DNA of 64,000 bases, taken from the NCBI RefSeq assembly GCF_030371825.1, contig NZ_JAUDDM010000002.1. One strand, given 5' to 3'. A program made the translations under genes and the position numbers. This DNA is from Collinsella sp944321445 (GTDB lineage Bacteria; Actinomycetota; Coriobacteriia; Coriobacteriales; Coriobacteriaceae). Each line of letters starts with the position of its first letter. Positions within the stretch are counted from its first letter, which is position 1. Shown in pieces: positions 33,277 to 42,560 of this stretch. Under the pieces are notes generated by a model. The model was not told the DNA's origin, made no database searches, and saw nothing but the letters and a program-made list of their open reading frames with translations.

Positions 33277-34974
33277 ATGGATAGCCACGACCCCGCTTGG
33301 AGGGAGGTGGAACGCGCCGTCGAGCACCTTGTCGACCCAGAGCGCTCACTGTTCGAGACCGCGCCCGAGCTCGCCGGCGTTCACCGCGCGAGCCCGCTTT
33401 CGATTGTCTCCGCGGCAGCGAGCGGCCTTGGAGCCATCGCCGCCGTGGTTCTGCTTTTCATCGTCCAGCAGTTCGGAAGCCCGAACCCCGGCGAGCTCAC
33501 GGGCGCTGCAGCGTTTGCCCTCGGCCTCATTGCGCTTTCGATCGTGGGCGCCGTCCTCTCGTGGCGCACGCGCACCTGGGAGCTTGCCGACGAGGGCATC
33601 ATCCTCAAGACAGGACTGCTCACGAAAAAGCAGCTGCAGGTGCCTTACGAGCACATCCACGCCATCAACATGTCCTCGTCGCTTGCCGAGCGCCTGCTTG
33701 GCCTTATAACCCTTGACCTCGACACCGGTGCCGCCAAGCAGGAAGGCGACAACACGAAAATCGCCGGCATGCAAGCGGGCCTTGCCCACGCGCTGCGAGA
33801 AGAGCTGTTCTCCCGTAAGGCGCAGGCGATAGGTGCCGGCGTGCCGCCCAAACAAGAAGCACCCGGGCGCACGCAGATACCCGATGCGCAGGCGCCGTCA
33901 ATTTCACGTGCGACGGAGGAACCCCGTGCAGTCTACGAGCTTTCGACCCGCGAGCTCGTGCTTGCCGCACTCACGCAGGCACGCGTCGCCGCCCAGGCAG
34001 CCGCGCTTGTTATCCTTCTCATCCAGGGCATCAACCTTCTGCATGAGAACAGCGTGATTGACCTGCAGGATATCGGAGAGCAGGCGGCAGCGTGGTCGTT
34101 GAGCGCCGTTGCGATCGGGGCTCTCGCCTTCGCCGCCGTGGCGCTGGTTGCCGGGTTCGTCGTGTCGTTCGCAGTCGGCCTCGTCAGCTATGCCGGCTTC
34201 CGTTGCACGCGTTTTGACGACCGCCTTGCCATCGAGCGCGGCCTGCTCGACCGAACGTCGCATACAGTCGCGCTCGAGCGCATCCAGTACGTGAGCATTC
34301 GGCAAGGCTTCATCCGACAGCTGTTGGGGTTTGCCGAGGTCCGTGCCTACGTCGTCGCAGGACCCGGCGGAGATGACGCCTCGTCCACTGCCAACGGCGT
34401 GACGCTGCACCCCTTCATCAACGTCAACCGAGTCGATTCGTTTCTTGCCTGCGTAGCGCCCGCTTACTCCGGCATCGTGGACGCGACCGATCTCAAGCGA
34501 CTACCGGCAGCCGCCGCGCGACGCCAGGCGGTGCGCACGGGACTATTCACAGTGCTCACGTGGGTGATTGTCGGCGGATGCTTGGCGCTTGCGCATCATT
34601 TCCTGCCCGATACCGGTGCGTTCGCCGCCACGCTTCGACCCTTCTTGCTTGTACTCGGCATTCTCTGCGGAGGCGCCATGTCCGTGCGCCTCGTGCTCGG
34701 GGGCGTCTTGCGTTACCGCGACAGCCGCATCGGCCATACGAGGCATGAGCTTGTGTGCGTAACAGGTGGCATCAAGCGAATCTGTACGATCGCGCCGCGC
34801 TCGCACCTGCAGCACGCGAGCCTGGCCGCCAACCCCTTCCAACGGCGCGCAGGGGTGGCAACACTCACCACACGCACTGCCGCAACCGGTGACATGACGA
34901 TGCGCGACCTTTCCCACACGGACGCTGAGGAGCTTCTCGCTTGGCTGCGCCCGCGCCGCACAGGGCACATGTGA
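33277..34974 (+). CDS. Membrane protein with repeated bacterial PH domains (YdbT-like)
   Basis: A 565-residue partner of the preceding gene. It contains three bPH2 domains (ELADEGIILKTGLLTKKQLQ; CTRFDDRLAIERGLLDRTSH; RHELVCVTGGIKRICTIAPR) separated by three pairs of membrane segments, with a Pro/Arg-rich linker near residues 185-215. The ATG lies two bases after the upstream stop, so translation is probably coupled. The two products are expected to form a membrane complex. Confidence 0.87.
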   Translation: MDSHDPAWREVERAVEHLVDPERSLFETAPELAGVHRASPLSIVSAAASGLGAIAAVVLLFIVQQFGSPNPGELTGAAAFALGLIALSIVGAVLSWRTRTWELADEGIILKTGLLTKKQLQVPYEHIHAINMSSSLAERLLGLITLDLDTGAAKQEGDNTKIAGMQAGLAHALREELFSRKAQAIGAGVPPKQEAPGRTQIPDAQAPSISRATEEPRAVYELSTRELVLAALTQARVAAQAAALVILLIQGINLLHENSVIDLQDIGEQAAAWSLSAVAIGALAFAAVALVAGFVVSFAVGLVSYAGFRCTRFDDRLAIERGLLDRTSHTVALERIQYVSIRQGFIRQLLGFAEVRAYVVAGPGGDDASSTANGVTLHPFINVNRVDSFLACVAPAYSGIVDATDLKRLPAAAARRQAVRTGLFTVLTWVIVGGCLALAHHFLPDTGAFAATLRPFLLVLGILCGGAMSVRLVLGGVLRYRDSRIGHTRHELVCVTGGIKRICTIAPRSHLQHASLAANPFQRRAGVATLTTRTAATGDMTMRDLSHTDAEELLAWLRPRRTGHM

Positions 34975-35000
34975 TTTTCCGGCATTCGCTCGTCTATGCA

Positions 35001-35140
35001 TGCAAAAAGTCGGGACTTTGGGCGGATTTTTGGCACCGGGTCGAGACAAGCACCCTTCTGACCTCGGTGTTTTAGCAGGTCCAGAGGTTGCTTGTACGGA
35101 CCCGGGGCGAAAAAGCCGTACAAAGCCCCAAGTTTTTGCA
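35001..35140. repeat. 140-bp inverted-repeat element, copy A
   Basis: It starts TGCAAAAAGTCGGGACTTTG and ends with the imperfect inverse (AGTTTTTGCA). A second 140-bp copy at 57093-57232 matches in reverse orientation over the full length, including GGGTCGAGACAAGC, TCTGACCTCGGTGTTTT and GCAGGTCCAGA. No reading frame is inside. Confidence 0.85.
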
Positions 35141-35150
35141 GCACAGCAAG

Positions 35151-35187
35151 TTGGCTTCTCTGGCGCCCCCGTCCCCAGAGAAGCCAA
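35151..35187. repeat. Variable-arm hairpin, CCCCGTCC loop
   Basis: TTGGCTTCTCTGG (35151-35163) pairs perfectly with 35175-35187 around CGCCCCCGTCC, directly after the 140-bp element and before the nhaC-like stop. It is followed by AAAAA, so on the minus strand a T run precedes it. Confidence 0.75.
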
Positions 35188-35191
35188 AAAA

Positions 35192-36490
35192 TCACGCGCT
35201 AAGACGCTCCCGCACAAGGCGCCAAAGGGGCACCGCGTAAAGAAAGACCGCGAGCGCCATACTTTCCACCGGCGCGCCCATCGAGGCGAGCGGCACGCCG
35301 CCGGCGATAGACCAAGGCACAAGACCCGCCACCAACACAACCGAGTCCTCCAAATCGAGCGCGTGTTCCCCTGCGGACTCCGCAAGGTCGCGAGAAAGCT
35401 GGTGCGTAAGCATAATGGCGAGCGTCTGGTTGCACGAAATCGCAGAGGCGAGCACCGCGATACCGAGCGTCGCCGCGAAGGGCGACACGCGCGCGGCAAA
35501 CGCCCCAACAGCGCCCTCGACGCCGCGCAACAAATCTGTTTCCTCAAAAATGCCAGCATACGTCGACGTGATGCATACGATGCCGAATGCGGAAACCATG
35601 GAAGCAACACCGCCGCCCGCGAGCGCCGACGTCTCGGGCGAAGGCGCCGCAAAACCCAGCACGGCAGTTCGCGCAACCTCCAATAGGCCCATCCCCTGCA
35701 CGCCTATGCACAAAGGAACCGCAGATACGATGCCCGCCACCAAGACAAGCAAGATGTCAACGCGCAGCAGCGCAAGCAAAAACACGAGCGCAGGCGGTGC
35801 CAACACGATGGGATTCAAATCGAATGCGCCGCGCAACGCCTCAACCGTATCCGCACTTCCGCCGCTTGCAGGCACGAGCATGCCGGCCACGAGAAACACC
35901 AGGCACGTAGCGATCGTCGGCACCGCGACCGTCCGCAGCATGTTGTGCAAGTTGCGGTAGAACTCCGTCCCCGTGATGCTGGCAACAAGCAGCGCGCTTG
36001 TGGAAATGGGCGACCAGCGATCGCCGAAAAACGCACCCGAAAGCGCCGCGCCGCCGGCAAGCACGAGCGGCACGTCCATGCTCGCCGCGATCGAGATGCA
36101 AATAGCTCCCATGGTCGCCGCCGTGCCGAACGACGTGCCCGTAAGCACCGACACCAAGCAGCTCAGCAGAAAGGTCATGACGACGAACAGCGACGGCGTA
36201 ATGAGCGGCACCGTGTAAGCGACGATCGCCGGAATGACTCCCGACGCGCGCCAAAGGCCCGTGAGGACACCGGCGGCGAGCAGCATCCCCAAAATGCGCC
36301 GGATGGGTCGGATGCCATGCCAGCACATCGCCGCCACGCGACGTGGAGAGTTGCCGACGCGCCACGCATAGACGCAGAACAGCGCAAGGCCCACCACCAG
36401 CGCATATGCCGTCGGCACACCCGCGGCAACGCAGACAATGAGCACAAGGACGAACAACCCTAGGACAAGCGACTCCAAGGTTTTCTGCAC
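35192..36490 (-). CDS. NhaC-family Na+/H+ antiporter-like transporter
   Basis: A 432-residue carrier with about eleven to twelve membrane segments. The NhaC-family landmarks are LTGTSFGTAATMGAI and GAFFGDRWSPISTSALL, with SAISCNQTLAIMLT near the C-terminus. Relatives exchange Na+ for H+ or, in other cases, malate for lactate or other organic ions, so the ion is uncertain. The start is a GTG at 36490 with GAGAGGGGA immediately before it, tighter than usual; a TTG at 36478 is the alternative. Confidence 0.88.
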   Translation of the reverse strand: MQKTLESLVLGLFVLVLIVCVAAGVPTAYALVVGLALFCVYAWRVGNSPRRVAAMCWHGIRPIRRILGMLLAAGVLTGLWRASGVIPAIVAYTVPLITPSLFVVMTFLLSCLVSVLTGTSFGTAATMGAICISIAASMDVPLVLAGGAALSGAFFGDRWSPISTSALLVASITGTEFYRNLHNMLRTVAVPTIATCLVFLVAGMLVPASGGSADTVEALRGAFDLNPIVLAPPALVFLLALLRVDILLVLVAGIVSAVPLCIGVQGMGLLEVARTAVLGFAAPSPETSALAGGGVASMVSAFGIVCITSTYAGIFEETDLLRGVEGAVGAFAARVSPFAATLGIAVLASAISCNQTLAIMLTHQLSRDLAESAGEHALDLEDSVVLVAGLVPWSIAGGVPLASMGAPVESMALAVFLYAVPLWRLVRERLSA

Positions 36491-36517
36491 TCCCCTCTCG
36501 AACGGGTGACAAAGCTT

Positions 36518-36546
36518 GAACGTTTGGGAACAGGCACCAAACGTTC
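36518..36546. repeat. Variable-arm hairpin, GAACGTTTGG arms
   Basis: GAACGTTTGG (36518-36527) and CCAAACGTTC (36537-36546) pair perfectly around GAACAGGCA. The loop sequence is kept while the arms are unrelated to the GGGAAAAT type. It lies between two minus-strand genes. Confidence 0.8.
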
Positions 36547-36557
36547 ACGAGGAGGAA

Positions 36558-37400
36558 TTATAGCCCCGCCACCCAAGCAAACAGGCGCGTGACGACGTCC
36601 GCCGCGTCGGTTCGCGCGACCAGGTGGAACACCGCGTGGGCGCCTTCGTCCACGATGGGCACAACGGCACGGCCAGGAACGGGGTCGCTTTGAAACGGCG
36701 CGTCGGTGATGAACGTGCAATGTGGCGTCGAATGGGAAAGCTGTGCGAATACCATGCGGTCGCGCTGCTCGATATAGGTAGCGTCCGGGATCTCTCGGTC
36801 GACGATACCGCGCCAAAAGCCGATCTCGGTCATGATGAGAAAGGTCTCGCCAGCGAGGTCGGCGAAGGCGATTTCGCGCCGTGCCGCGAGCGGATGGTTG
36901 GGCGGCAGCGTCACCGAGAGGTTCTCGCGCATGAGCTCGCACGATACGAGCCCCGGCCGATGCGGCGGGTCGAGCACGATGCCGAAGTCGAACGCTCCCT
37001 CCACCACGCCGCGCAGAACCGCCGCCTCGTCGACGATCTCCGAGGTGAGCGTTTCTTGCGGAAAGCGCTCCACCATGAGGCTCGTGAGACGCCACACGGG
37101 TGCGGGCGCCACCGACGCCACGCGCAGGGCGTGCGTCCGCTGCGCCGTCGCTGCCACCGCCTCGCGCATGAGGCGCTCGTCGCGCAGCAGCTCGCGAGCC
37201 CAATCCACCGCGACGCGGCCGACGTCGTTCAACACGATGCGTCTGCCCTCGCGGTCGAACAGCGTGCAGCCAAGCTCCGCCTCGAGCCGCTGGATGGAAC
37301 GGCTGAGCGCCGGCTGCGAGATATGCAGCTCCTCGGCCGCGGCGGACACGGTCCCCAACCGCTCGATCGCCTCGAGCTGCCGCATCTGCTCAAGCTCCAT
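36558..37400 (-). CDS. LysR-family transcriptional regulator
   Basis: A 280-residue regulator with an N-terminal winged helix (GTVSAAAEELHISQPALSRS, about residues 16-35) and a C-terminal periplasmic-binding-like effector domain. It is divergent from two aldo/keto reductase genes, and a T-N11-A type palindrome lies in the 148-bp shared region, so it is likely to control them. AGGGGG precedes the ATG. Confidence 0.93.
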   Translation of the reverse strand: MELEQMRQLEAIERLGTVSAAAEELHISQPALSRSIQRLEAELGCTLFDREGRRIVLNDVGRVAVDWARELLRDERLMREAVAATAQRTHALRVASVAPAPVWRLTSLMVERFPQETLTSEIVDEAAVLRGVVEGAFDFGIVLDPPHRPGLVSCELMRENLSVTLPPNHPLAARREIAFADLAGETFLIMTEIGFWRGIVDREIPDATYIEQRDRMVFAQLSHSTPHCTFITDAPFQSDPVPGRAVVPIVDEGAHAVFHLVARTDAADVVTRLFAWVAGL

Positions 37401-37443
37401 GGAACCCCCTTTTGCCGTATTGCTCGAGACGAGACATCTCTCT

Positions 37444-37460
37444 TATGCGTTTCGTGCATA
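37444..37460. promoter_or_regulatory. Candidate LysR operator
   Basis: TATGC-GTTTCGT-GCATA is a 17-bp palindrome in the divergent lysR/aldo-keto reductase region. It fits the general LysR box pattern but is otherwise unproven. Confidence 0.45.
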
Positions 37461-37548
37461 TATATCGCGTCTTTCTGCATTGTACTTTTCTTCATCAGAG
37501 CAGGAAACTGAATATGCCAAGAAACACGGTAGAGAAAGGAAATACCCA

Positions 37549-38457
37549 ATGAACGCATCGATTCCCACCTTCACCCTCGCGAATGGACAGACGATTCCCG
37601 CCATGGGTTTCGGCGTCTACATGATGAGTTCCGAGGAGGTGCTCGAGCATCTTCCGCAAGCGCTCGAACTTGGCTACCGCCACATCGATACGGCAAACGC
37701 ATACTTCAACGAGGTCGCCGTGGGCGAGGTCATCCGCTCCTGCGGCATTCCGCGTGAGGAGCTCTTCGTGACCACAAAGCTCTTCCCGCAAAGCTACCCG
37801 TATGAGCAGTGCGCAGCTGACATCGACGCCACGCTCGCGCGCCTGGGCCTAAACTACGTCGACCTGCTATTGTTCCACCAGCCCTATGGCGATTACGTCT
37901 CCGGCTGGCGCGCCATGGAGGAGGCAGTCGCCAACGGCAAGGTTCGCGCCATCGGCCTCTCTAACTTCCCGGTGCACAAGATCGACGAGATCCTCGAGGT
38001 CGCAACCATCAAGCCCGCGGTACTGCAGGTCGAGATCAACCCCTACTGGAACCAGCACGAGCTCAAGGCGGCCCTGGCGAAACGCGGACTTTCCGGCATC
38101 GTGTACGAGGGCTGGTACCCGCTCGGCCACGGCGATGCCGCCCTGCTCGCCGAGCCCGTGTTCACCGAGCTCGCCGCCGCACACGGCAAGACGCCCGCGC
38201 AGGTCATCCTGCGCTGGAGCTATCAGGAGGGCAACGTCACGTTCCCGAAGACGCTAAACCCTGCGCATATGGCCGAGAACCTCGACATCTTCGACTTCGA
38301 GCTTTCCGCCGACGAGATGGCGCGCATCGCCGAGCTGCCCCAGCGCCCCTACTACGCGGTGCCCGAGGAGCCGCCCGTGTTCGTGCTGACGGCCAACGAC
38401 TACTCGAAGCAGGCGACGTCCGGCCCCCGTTCCCCCATGCGCCCGGACGGCGAGTAG
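37549..38457 (+). CDS. Aldo/keto reductase
   Basis: A 302-residue NADPH-dependent carbonyl reductase of the AKR superfamily. The catalytic tetrad appears as Asp in YRHIDTANAYFNE (with the Tyr), Lys in FVTTKLF and His in LLLFHQPYG. The cofactor-binding end IGLSNFPVHKI is typical. A Pro-rich tail of about 20 residues extends beyond the usual C-terminus. It is divergent from lysR and followed by a second AKR 50 bases later. Confidence 0.92.
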   Translation: MNASIPTFTLANGQTIPAMGFGVYMMSSEEVLEHLPQALELGYRHIDTANAYFNEVAVGEVIRSCGIPREELFVTTKLFPQSYPYEQCAADIDATLARLGLNYVDLLLFHQPYGDYVSGWRAMEEAVANGKVRAIGLSNFPVHKIDEILEVATIKPAVLQVEINPYWNQHELKAALAKRGLSGIVYEGWYPLGHGDAALLAEPVFTELAAAHGKTPAQVILRWSYQEGNVTFPKTLNPAHMAENLDIFDFELSADEMARIAELPQRPYYAVPEEPPVFVLTANDYSKQATSGPRSPMRPDGE

Positions 38458-38507
38458 CGGCGCGGCGTTCCCGATGCGCACCTCCGTTTACGAAAGAAAG
38501 GATCGCC

Positions 38508-39386
38508 ATGCTCTACAAGACCCTCAATAACGGTGTGATGATGCCGCGGCTCGGCTTCGGCGTGTTCCAGACGCCGCCGGAGGAGACCGAGCGCTGCGTG
38601 GCGCAGGCGCTCGACGCGGGGTATCGCCTCATCGACACCGCGCAGGCCTATGGCAACGAGGAGGGCGTCGGCGCCGCGGTGGCGGCCAGCGACGTCCCGC
38701 GCGACGAGGTCTTCATCACGTCCAAGATCTGGGTGTCGAACATGAACTACGAGCGCGCAGCCGCCTCGATCGACGAGACGCTCGCCAAGCTCGGTACCGA
38801 CTACATCGACCTCATGCTGCTCCACCAGATGATGGGCGACTACCCGGGCGCCTACCGCGCCATGGAGGACGCCTACCGTGCCGGCAAGATCCGCGCGATC
38901 GGCGTGTCCAATTGCTACCCGGAGCGCCTCGTGGACGTGTGCGCGCTCGCCGCGGTGCTGCCCGCAGTGAATCAGATCGAGACGCACCCCTTCCGTCCGC
39001 AGCGCGAGGCGCACGAGCTGATGGAGCGGCTCGGCGTGGCTCACGAGGCCTGGGCACCGTTCGCCGAGGGGCAAAACGGCATCTTCACCAACGAGGTGCT
39101 CGCCGGCATCGCCCAGAAGCACGGCAAGACGACGGGCCAGGTCATACTGCGCTCGCTCCTGCAACAGGACGTGATCGTCATCCCCAAGACCGTGCACGCC
39201 GAGCGCATGGCAGAGAACATCGACGTCTTCGACTTCGAGCTCGACGCGGATGACATGGCAGCCGTCGCTGCATTGGAAGACCCCGCCTTCCCTAAGATTT
39301 TCGACCACTTCGACGTCGGCACCGTGAGCTGGCTGCTGAACGACCTCGTGAAAGACCAGCAGCTCGCTGGCGCCACCCTGTACTAG
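38508..39386 (+). CDS. Aldo/keto reductase (second copy)
   Basis: A 292-residue reductase related to the preceding gene, with RLIDTAQAYGNEEGVG, FITSKIWV, LMLLHQMMGDYPG and IGVSNCYPERL in the same order. Gln replaces the neighbouring residue of the substrate loop (HQMMGD rather than HQPYGD), so substrate range may differ. GAAAGGA precedes the ATG. The two genes probably share the LysR-controlled promoter, and a variable-arm hairpin ends the unit. Confidence 0.92.
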   Translation: MLYKTLNNGVMMPRLGFGVFQTPPEETERCVAQALDAGYRLIDTAQAYGNEEGVGAAVAASDVPRDEVFITSKIWVSNMNYERAAASIDETLAKLGTDYIDLMLLHQMMGDYPGAYRAMEDAYRAGKIRAIGVSNCYPERLVDVCALAAVLPAVNQIETHPFRPQREAHELMERLGVAHEAWAPFAEGQNGIFTNEVLAGIAQKHGKTTGQVILRSLLQQDVIVIPKTVHAERMAENIDVFDFELDADDMAAVAALEDPAFPKIFDHFDVGTVSWLLNDLVKDQQLAGATLY

Positions 39387-39391
39387 CATAC

Positions 39392-39416
39392 AAGTTTGGG
39401 GACGGGTCCCAAACTT
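39392..39416. repeat. Variable-arm hairpin, AAGTTTGGG arms
   Basis: AAGTTTGGG (39392-39400) and CCCAAACTT (39408-39416) pair perfectly around GACGGGT. It lies between the AKR stop and the ribosome binding site of the next gene. Confidence 0.8.
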
Positions 39417-39431
39417 TCACAAGGAGGAATG

Positions 39432-40028
39432 ATGTCCAGACTCTACCTTATGCGTCACGGTCAGACGCTGTTCAACGTACTCAAACGCAAGCAGGGCTGG
39501 TGCGACTCCCCGCTCACAGAGCTGGGACGCGAGCAGGCGCGCCGCGCGGGCGCGTGGTTTGCCGAGCACGGCGTCGCATTCGACCACGCCTACTCGTCCA
39601 CCTCAGAGCGCGCCGTCGACACGCTCGAACTCGTGCTGGGCGCATCCGGTCAAGCAGAACTCCCCTACGAGCGCGTGAAGGGCCTGAAGGAGTGGAACTT
39701 CGGCAGCTTCGAGGGGCTGACGGAAGACGTGAACCCGCCCCTGCCGTATGACGACTTTTACGTGCCGTTCGGCGGCGAAGGTGAAATGGAGTTTCGCGAG
39801 CGCCTCGTGACCACGATCACCGCGCTCATGCAGCGCCCCGACCACGAATGCGTGCTCATGGCGTCGCACGGCGCAGCGGTCGCGCAATTCCTGCGCGCGC
39901 AGGGCGCGCACGCCGAAGCGCGTCTGCGCGGCGACGGCCGCCGCATCGGCAACTGCGGCATCACGGTGTACGAGTTCGATCCTGCGTCAGCAACCTTCGA
40001 GGCGCTCGAGCTTATCAATCCGAATTAA
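39432..40028 (+). CDS. Histidine phosphatase (phosphoglycerate mutase-like)
   Basis: A 198-residue member of the histidine phosphatase superfamily. The phosphorylated His is in LMRHGQTLFN (residues 6-15), followed by the Arg-containing SSTSERAVDTLEL and the second His in LMASHGAAVAQFL. The size and the absence of a mutase insertion favour a phosphatase of the CobC/PhoE kind over a glycolytic mutase. AAGGAGG lies four bases before the ATG at 39432, and an ATG at 39429 is also in frame. Confidence 0.9.
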   Translation: MSRLYLMRHGQTLFNVLKRKQGWCDSPLTELGREQARRAGAWFAEHGVAFDHAYSSTSERAVDTLELVLGASGQAELPYERVKGLKEWNFGSFEGLTEDVNPPLPYDDFYVPFGGEGEMEFRERLVTTITALMQRPDHECVLMASHGAAVAQFLRAQGAHAEARLRGDGRRIGNCGITVYEFDPASATFEALELINPN

Positions 40029-40140
40029 ACCGGAGGGGATCCTCCCGCCCGGCACAAGTTCGCCGCAAGCTGCCCTCCCTTTTGGGCGCGGAAGCCGAGT
40101 GAGTCAAAACGATTATTCCGTCGCCGCGCCGCCCGGTTCG

Positions 40141-40161
40141 TGTAACATCGCATGCGTTACA
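40141..40161. promoter_or_regulatory. Candidate operator of the GH32 gene
   Basis: TGTAAC and GTTACA are inverted around a nine-base centre (ATCGCATGC), 27 bases before the chosen ATG. A sugar-responsive LacI-type repressor could bind here; this is inference. Confidence 0.3.
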
Positions 40162-40187
40162 TCCCGACTTCCAGCGAACAGGAAACC

Positions 40188-41534
40188 ATGAAACAGACAG
40201 GCCACATCAAAGCACCCGGCAACTGGATCAACGACCCAAACGGATTCATCTACTACCGCGGGCGTTACCACGTGTTCTACCAGCATTTTCCCTATGAACC
40301 TCGGTGGGGCACCATGCACTGGGGCCACGCGGTGAGCACAGACCTCATCCACTGGGAGCACCTGCCCATCGCGCTGTACCCCACCAAGCCGCAAGATCGC
40401 AACGGCTGCTTTTCGGGAAGCGCCGTGGAGCACGATGGCAAGCTCTACCTGTTCTACACCGGCGTGCGCTACCACCAGGAGAACCCCGAGAACATACACA
40501 AGCACGTGGACAACGATTTCGAGTCATGCCAGATGCTTATGGTCTCCGACGACGGCGAGCACTTCGACAACCTGAACGCCAAGCGTGTGATCATTCCCAA
40601 GATCACCGACCCCGAGGTGGGCGACGTCACGCACACGCGCGACCCCAAGGTATGGCGCGGCAGCGACGCCTGGTACATGGTGCTCGGCAGCACGCGTCAC
40701 GGCGAGGGCGAGCTCTTGATCTACCGCAGCCGTGACCTCACGACGTGGGAGCTGGCCGGACAGGCAGAGCTCCCGGGCATCGGCTGGATGTGGGAGTGCC
40801 CCGACTGGTTCACAGTCGACGGACAAGGCGTCTTGCTGTTCTCCCCCATGGGCTATATGAAAGATTGCGCCTGCCCGCCCGACATGTCGCTTTGCGCGCT
40901 TGCCGATTTTGACGAGAAGACATGCACCCTGCGCATGGCGGATGACGGGCATTTCTTCGATTACGGCCTCGACCTGTATGCGCCGCAAAGCGCGCTCGAC
41001 GCCGAGGGGCGCCGCATCGTCATCGCTTGGCTGCGCATGCCCGGACCGGTCGATGAGGGCGGCTGCCCTTGGCGGGGCATGATGTGCCTGCCGCGCGTTG
41101 TGTCGGTATGCGACGGACGCGTGCGCTTCTCGGTGCACCCCGATGTGCGCGCGGCTTATGCCCACCCGATTGCCACACCTTCAGAGGCGGGCAACGGGGG
41201 CTTCCGCATGACGCTTGAACTGCATGACGGCGAGGTTCTCGACATCGGCGGCTATCGCATTGCGCGGGCGGGCGGGCGCCTTCGCGCCGACCGCAGCGCC
41301 GTGTGCCCGCACAACGGGAAGTGCCGACTCGTCTCCGAGACGCCCGAAATCCGCGAGGGCGATCATCTGGAAATCTACGTGGACGGCAATATCGTCGAGA
41401 CCTACGTGAACGATGGAGAGTACACCCTCACCCATGCGGTCTACGGTCTTGGCGACGATATTCATCTCGAAGGCTCAGGCCCCATCGCCCTTTACGCCCT
41501 GGAAAAAAAGTGCCTGTCCCCATTTTCCCGCTAG
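40188..41534 (+). CDS. GH32 beta-fructosidase (sucrose-6-phosphate hydrolase/levanase type)
   Basis: A 448-residue enzyme cleaving beta-fructosides. The catalytic triad is visible: nucleophile Asp in NWINDPNG (residues 13-20), the stabiliser in THTRDPKVW and the acid/base Glu in MWECPDW. A five-bladed propeller and a short C-terminal beta-sandwich follow. It has no signal peptide, so it is cytoplasmic and likely acts on imported sucrose phosphate or fructo-oligosaccharides, though no sugar transporter is adjacent. The last nine residues (KKCLSPFSR) are encoded by a hairpin repeat. The stop overlaps that of the converging gene in a CTAG. Confidence 0.93.
   Translation: MKQTGHIKAPGNWINDPNGFIYYRGRYHVFYQHFPYEPRWGTMHWGHAVSTDLIHWEHLPIALYPTKPQDRNGCFSGSAVEHDGKLYLFYTGVRYHQENPENIHKHVDNDFESCQMLMVSDDGEHFDNLNAKRVIIPKITDPEVGDVTHTRDPKVWRGSDAWYMVLGSTRHGEGELLIYRSRDLTTWELAGQAELPGIGWMWECPDWFTVDGQGVLLFSPMGYMKDCACPPDMSLCALADFDEKTCTLRMADDGHFFDYGLDLYAPQSALDAEGRRIVIAWLRMPGPVDEGGCPWRGMMCLPRVVSVCDGRVRFSVHPDVRAAYAHPIATPSEAGNGGFRMTLELHDGEVLDIGGYRIARAGGRLRADRSAVCPHNGKCRLVSETPEIREGDHLEIYVDGNIVETYVNDGEYTLTHAVYGLGDDIHLEGSGPIALYALEKKCLSPFSR
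41501..41529. repeat. Variable-arm hairpin inside the GH32 3' end
   Basis: GGAAAAAAAGTGCCTGTCCC followed by CATTTTCCC is a member of the GGGAAAA-arm type, read in the opposite orientation. It is translated as the GH32 C-terminus and abuts the stop of the converging peptidase gene. Confidence 0.75.
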
Positions 41535-42424
41535 TCGAAGCGGCTGATGAAGCCCTCGACGGCGGCGAGACACTCGTCGGGATGCGTTATGTTGGCCAGG
41601 TGCGGCGCGCCCTGGATGAGCGTCCACTCGCAGCCTGGGACGAGGTCCACGCCCTCCTTGATGGTGTAGGGCGTGCCCTCGTCGTCGGTGCCGGAAAGCG
41701 CCATGCACGGCACGCGAATGCTCTTCACGCCCTCACGGATGTCCCAATCCTTGAGCTTACCGGTGCACACGAACTCACTCGCACCCTGCATGACCATGTA
41801 GCACTCGCCCGTGCCCGCGTTGGAGTCGATGATTTCCTGCGGGTAGTCGGCAGCGTAAACGCCCATCACGTGGCGCTTGTAATACTCGTCGGCCGCCGCG
41901 GCTGCCGCGGGCGCGTCGTAGTCGCCCGTGCGCTCGGCTTCCTCCAGGGCCTCCTGCATGTCCTTCGGAAGGTACTGGATGAGGCGGCGCGCTTCGGAAA
42001 GCCAGGTGTCGATACGCACTGGCGAGCTGTTGATCACGAACGAGTTGACCCCCGTATCGTCCTTCATCATGCAAAGCATGCCCAGCATGCCGCCCCACGA
42101 GTTACCGAACAGGTGGATGTCGTCGAGGCCGAGCGCGCGGCGCACGGTGTAGAACTCGTCGATCCACAGGTCGCAGGTGTAAAAGTCGTCTTCCTGATGC
42201 GGAATGGCGCTCTTGCCGCAACCGATCTGGTCGTAAAACACCACGGTGCGCCCGTAGCGGTCGGCAATCTGCGCGTAGGTGAGCAGGCAGTTGTGGCAAG
42301 CACCGGGGCCACCGTGCAGCACGAGCAGCGGCTTCTTGCCGGCAGCGGGCTCATCGGGCTCGACGATCTTGCAGTAGGTCTTGAATCCCGCGTAGTCGAC
42401 ATAGGCCTCGGTAATGTGCGCCAT
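41531..42424 (-). CDS. Proline iminopeptidase (S33 alpha/beta hydrolase)
   Basis: A 297-residue serine peptidase that removes N-terminal proline from small peptides. It has the oxyanion motif HGGPGACHN, the nucleophile elbow FGNSWGGMLG, and an acidic residue and His in GTDDEGTPY and GAPHLANI. The YDQIGCGKS motif is typical of the family. It is probably cytoplasmic. GAAGGAG precedes the ATG at 42424. Confidence 0.92.
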   Translation of the reverse strand: MAHITEAYVDYAGFKTYCKIVEPDEPAAGKKPLLVLHGGPGACHNCLLTYAQIADRYGRTVVFYDQIGCGKSAIPHQEDDFYTCDLWIDEFYTVRRALGLDDIHLFGNSWGGMLGMLCMMKDDTGVNSFVINSSPVRIDTWLSEARRLIQYLPKDMQEALEEAERTGDYDAPAAAAAADEYYKRHVMGVYAADYPQEIIDSNAGTGECYMVMQGASEFVCTGKLKDWDIREGVKSIRVPCMALSGTDDEGTPYTIKEGVDLVPGCEWTLIQGAPHLANITHPDECLAAVEGFISRFD

Positions 42425-42494
42425 GACAGGCTCCTTCGCTTCCGAGCTAGCAGATATAGGTTAGATACCCGCGTCGCCAACAGGGCAAACTTGG

Positions 42495-42560
42495 TGGGAA
42501 AAAAGTGCCTGTCCCCATTTTCCCGCCGGTGGGAAAATGGGGACAGGCACTTTTTTCCCA
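42495..42560. repeat. Head-to-head hairpin doublet
   Basis: Two complete hairpin units of opposite orientation: 30 bases at 42495-42524 pair without mismatch with 42531-42560 around GCCGGT. Each half is itself a GGGAAAA-arm unit with a GGGGACAGGCAC core. It sits between the tag stop and the peptidase gene. Confidence 0.9.
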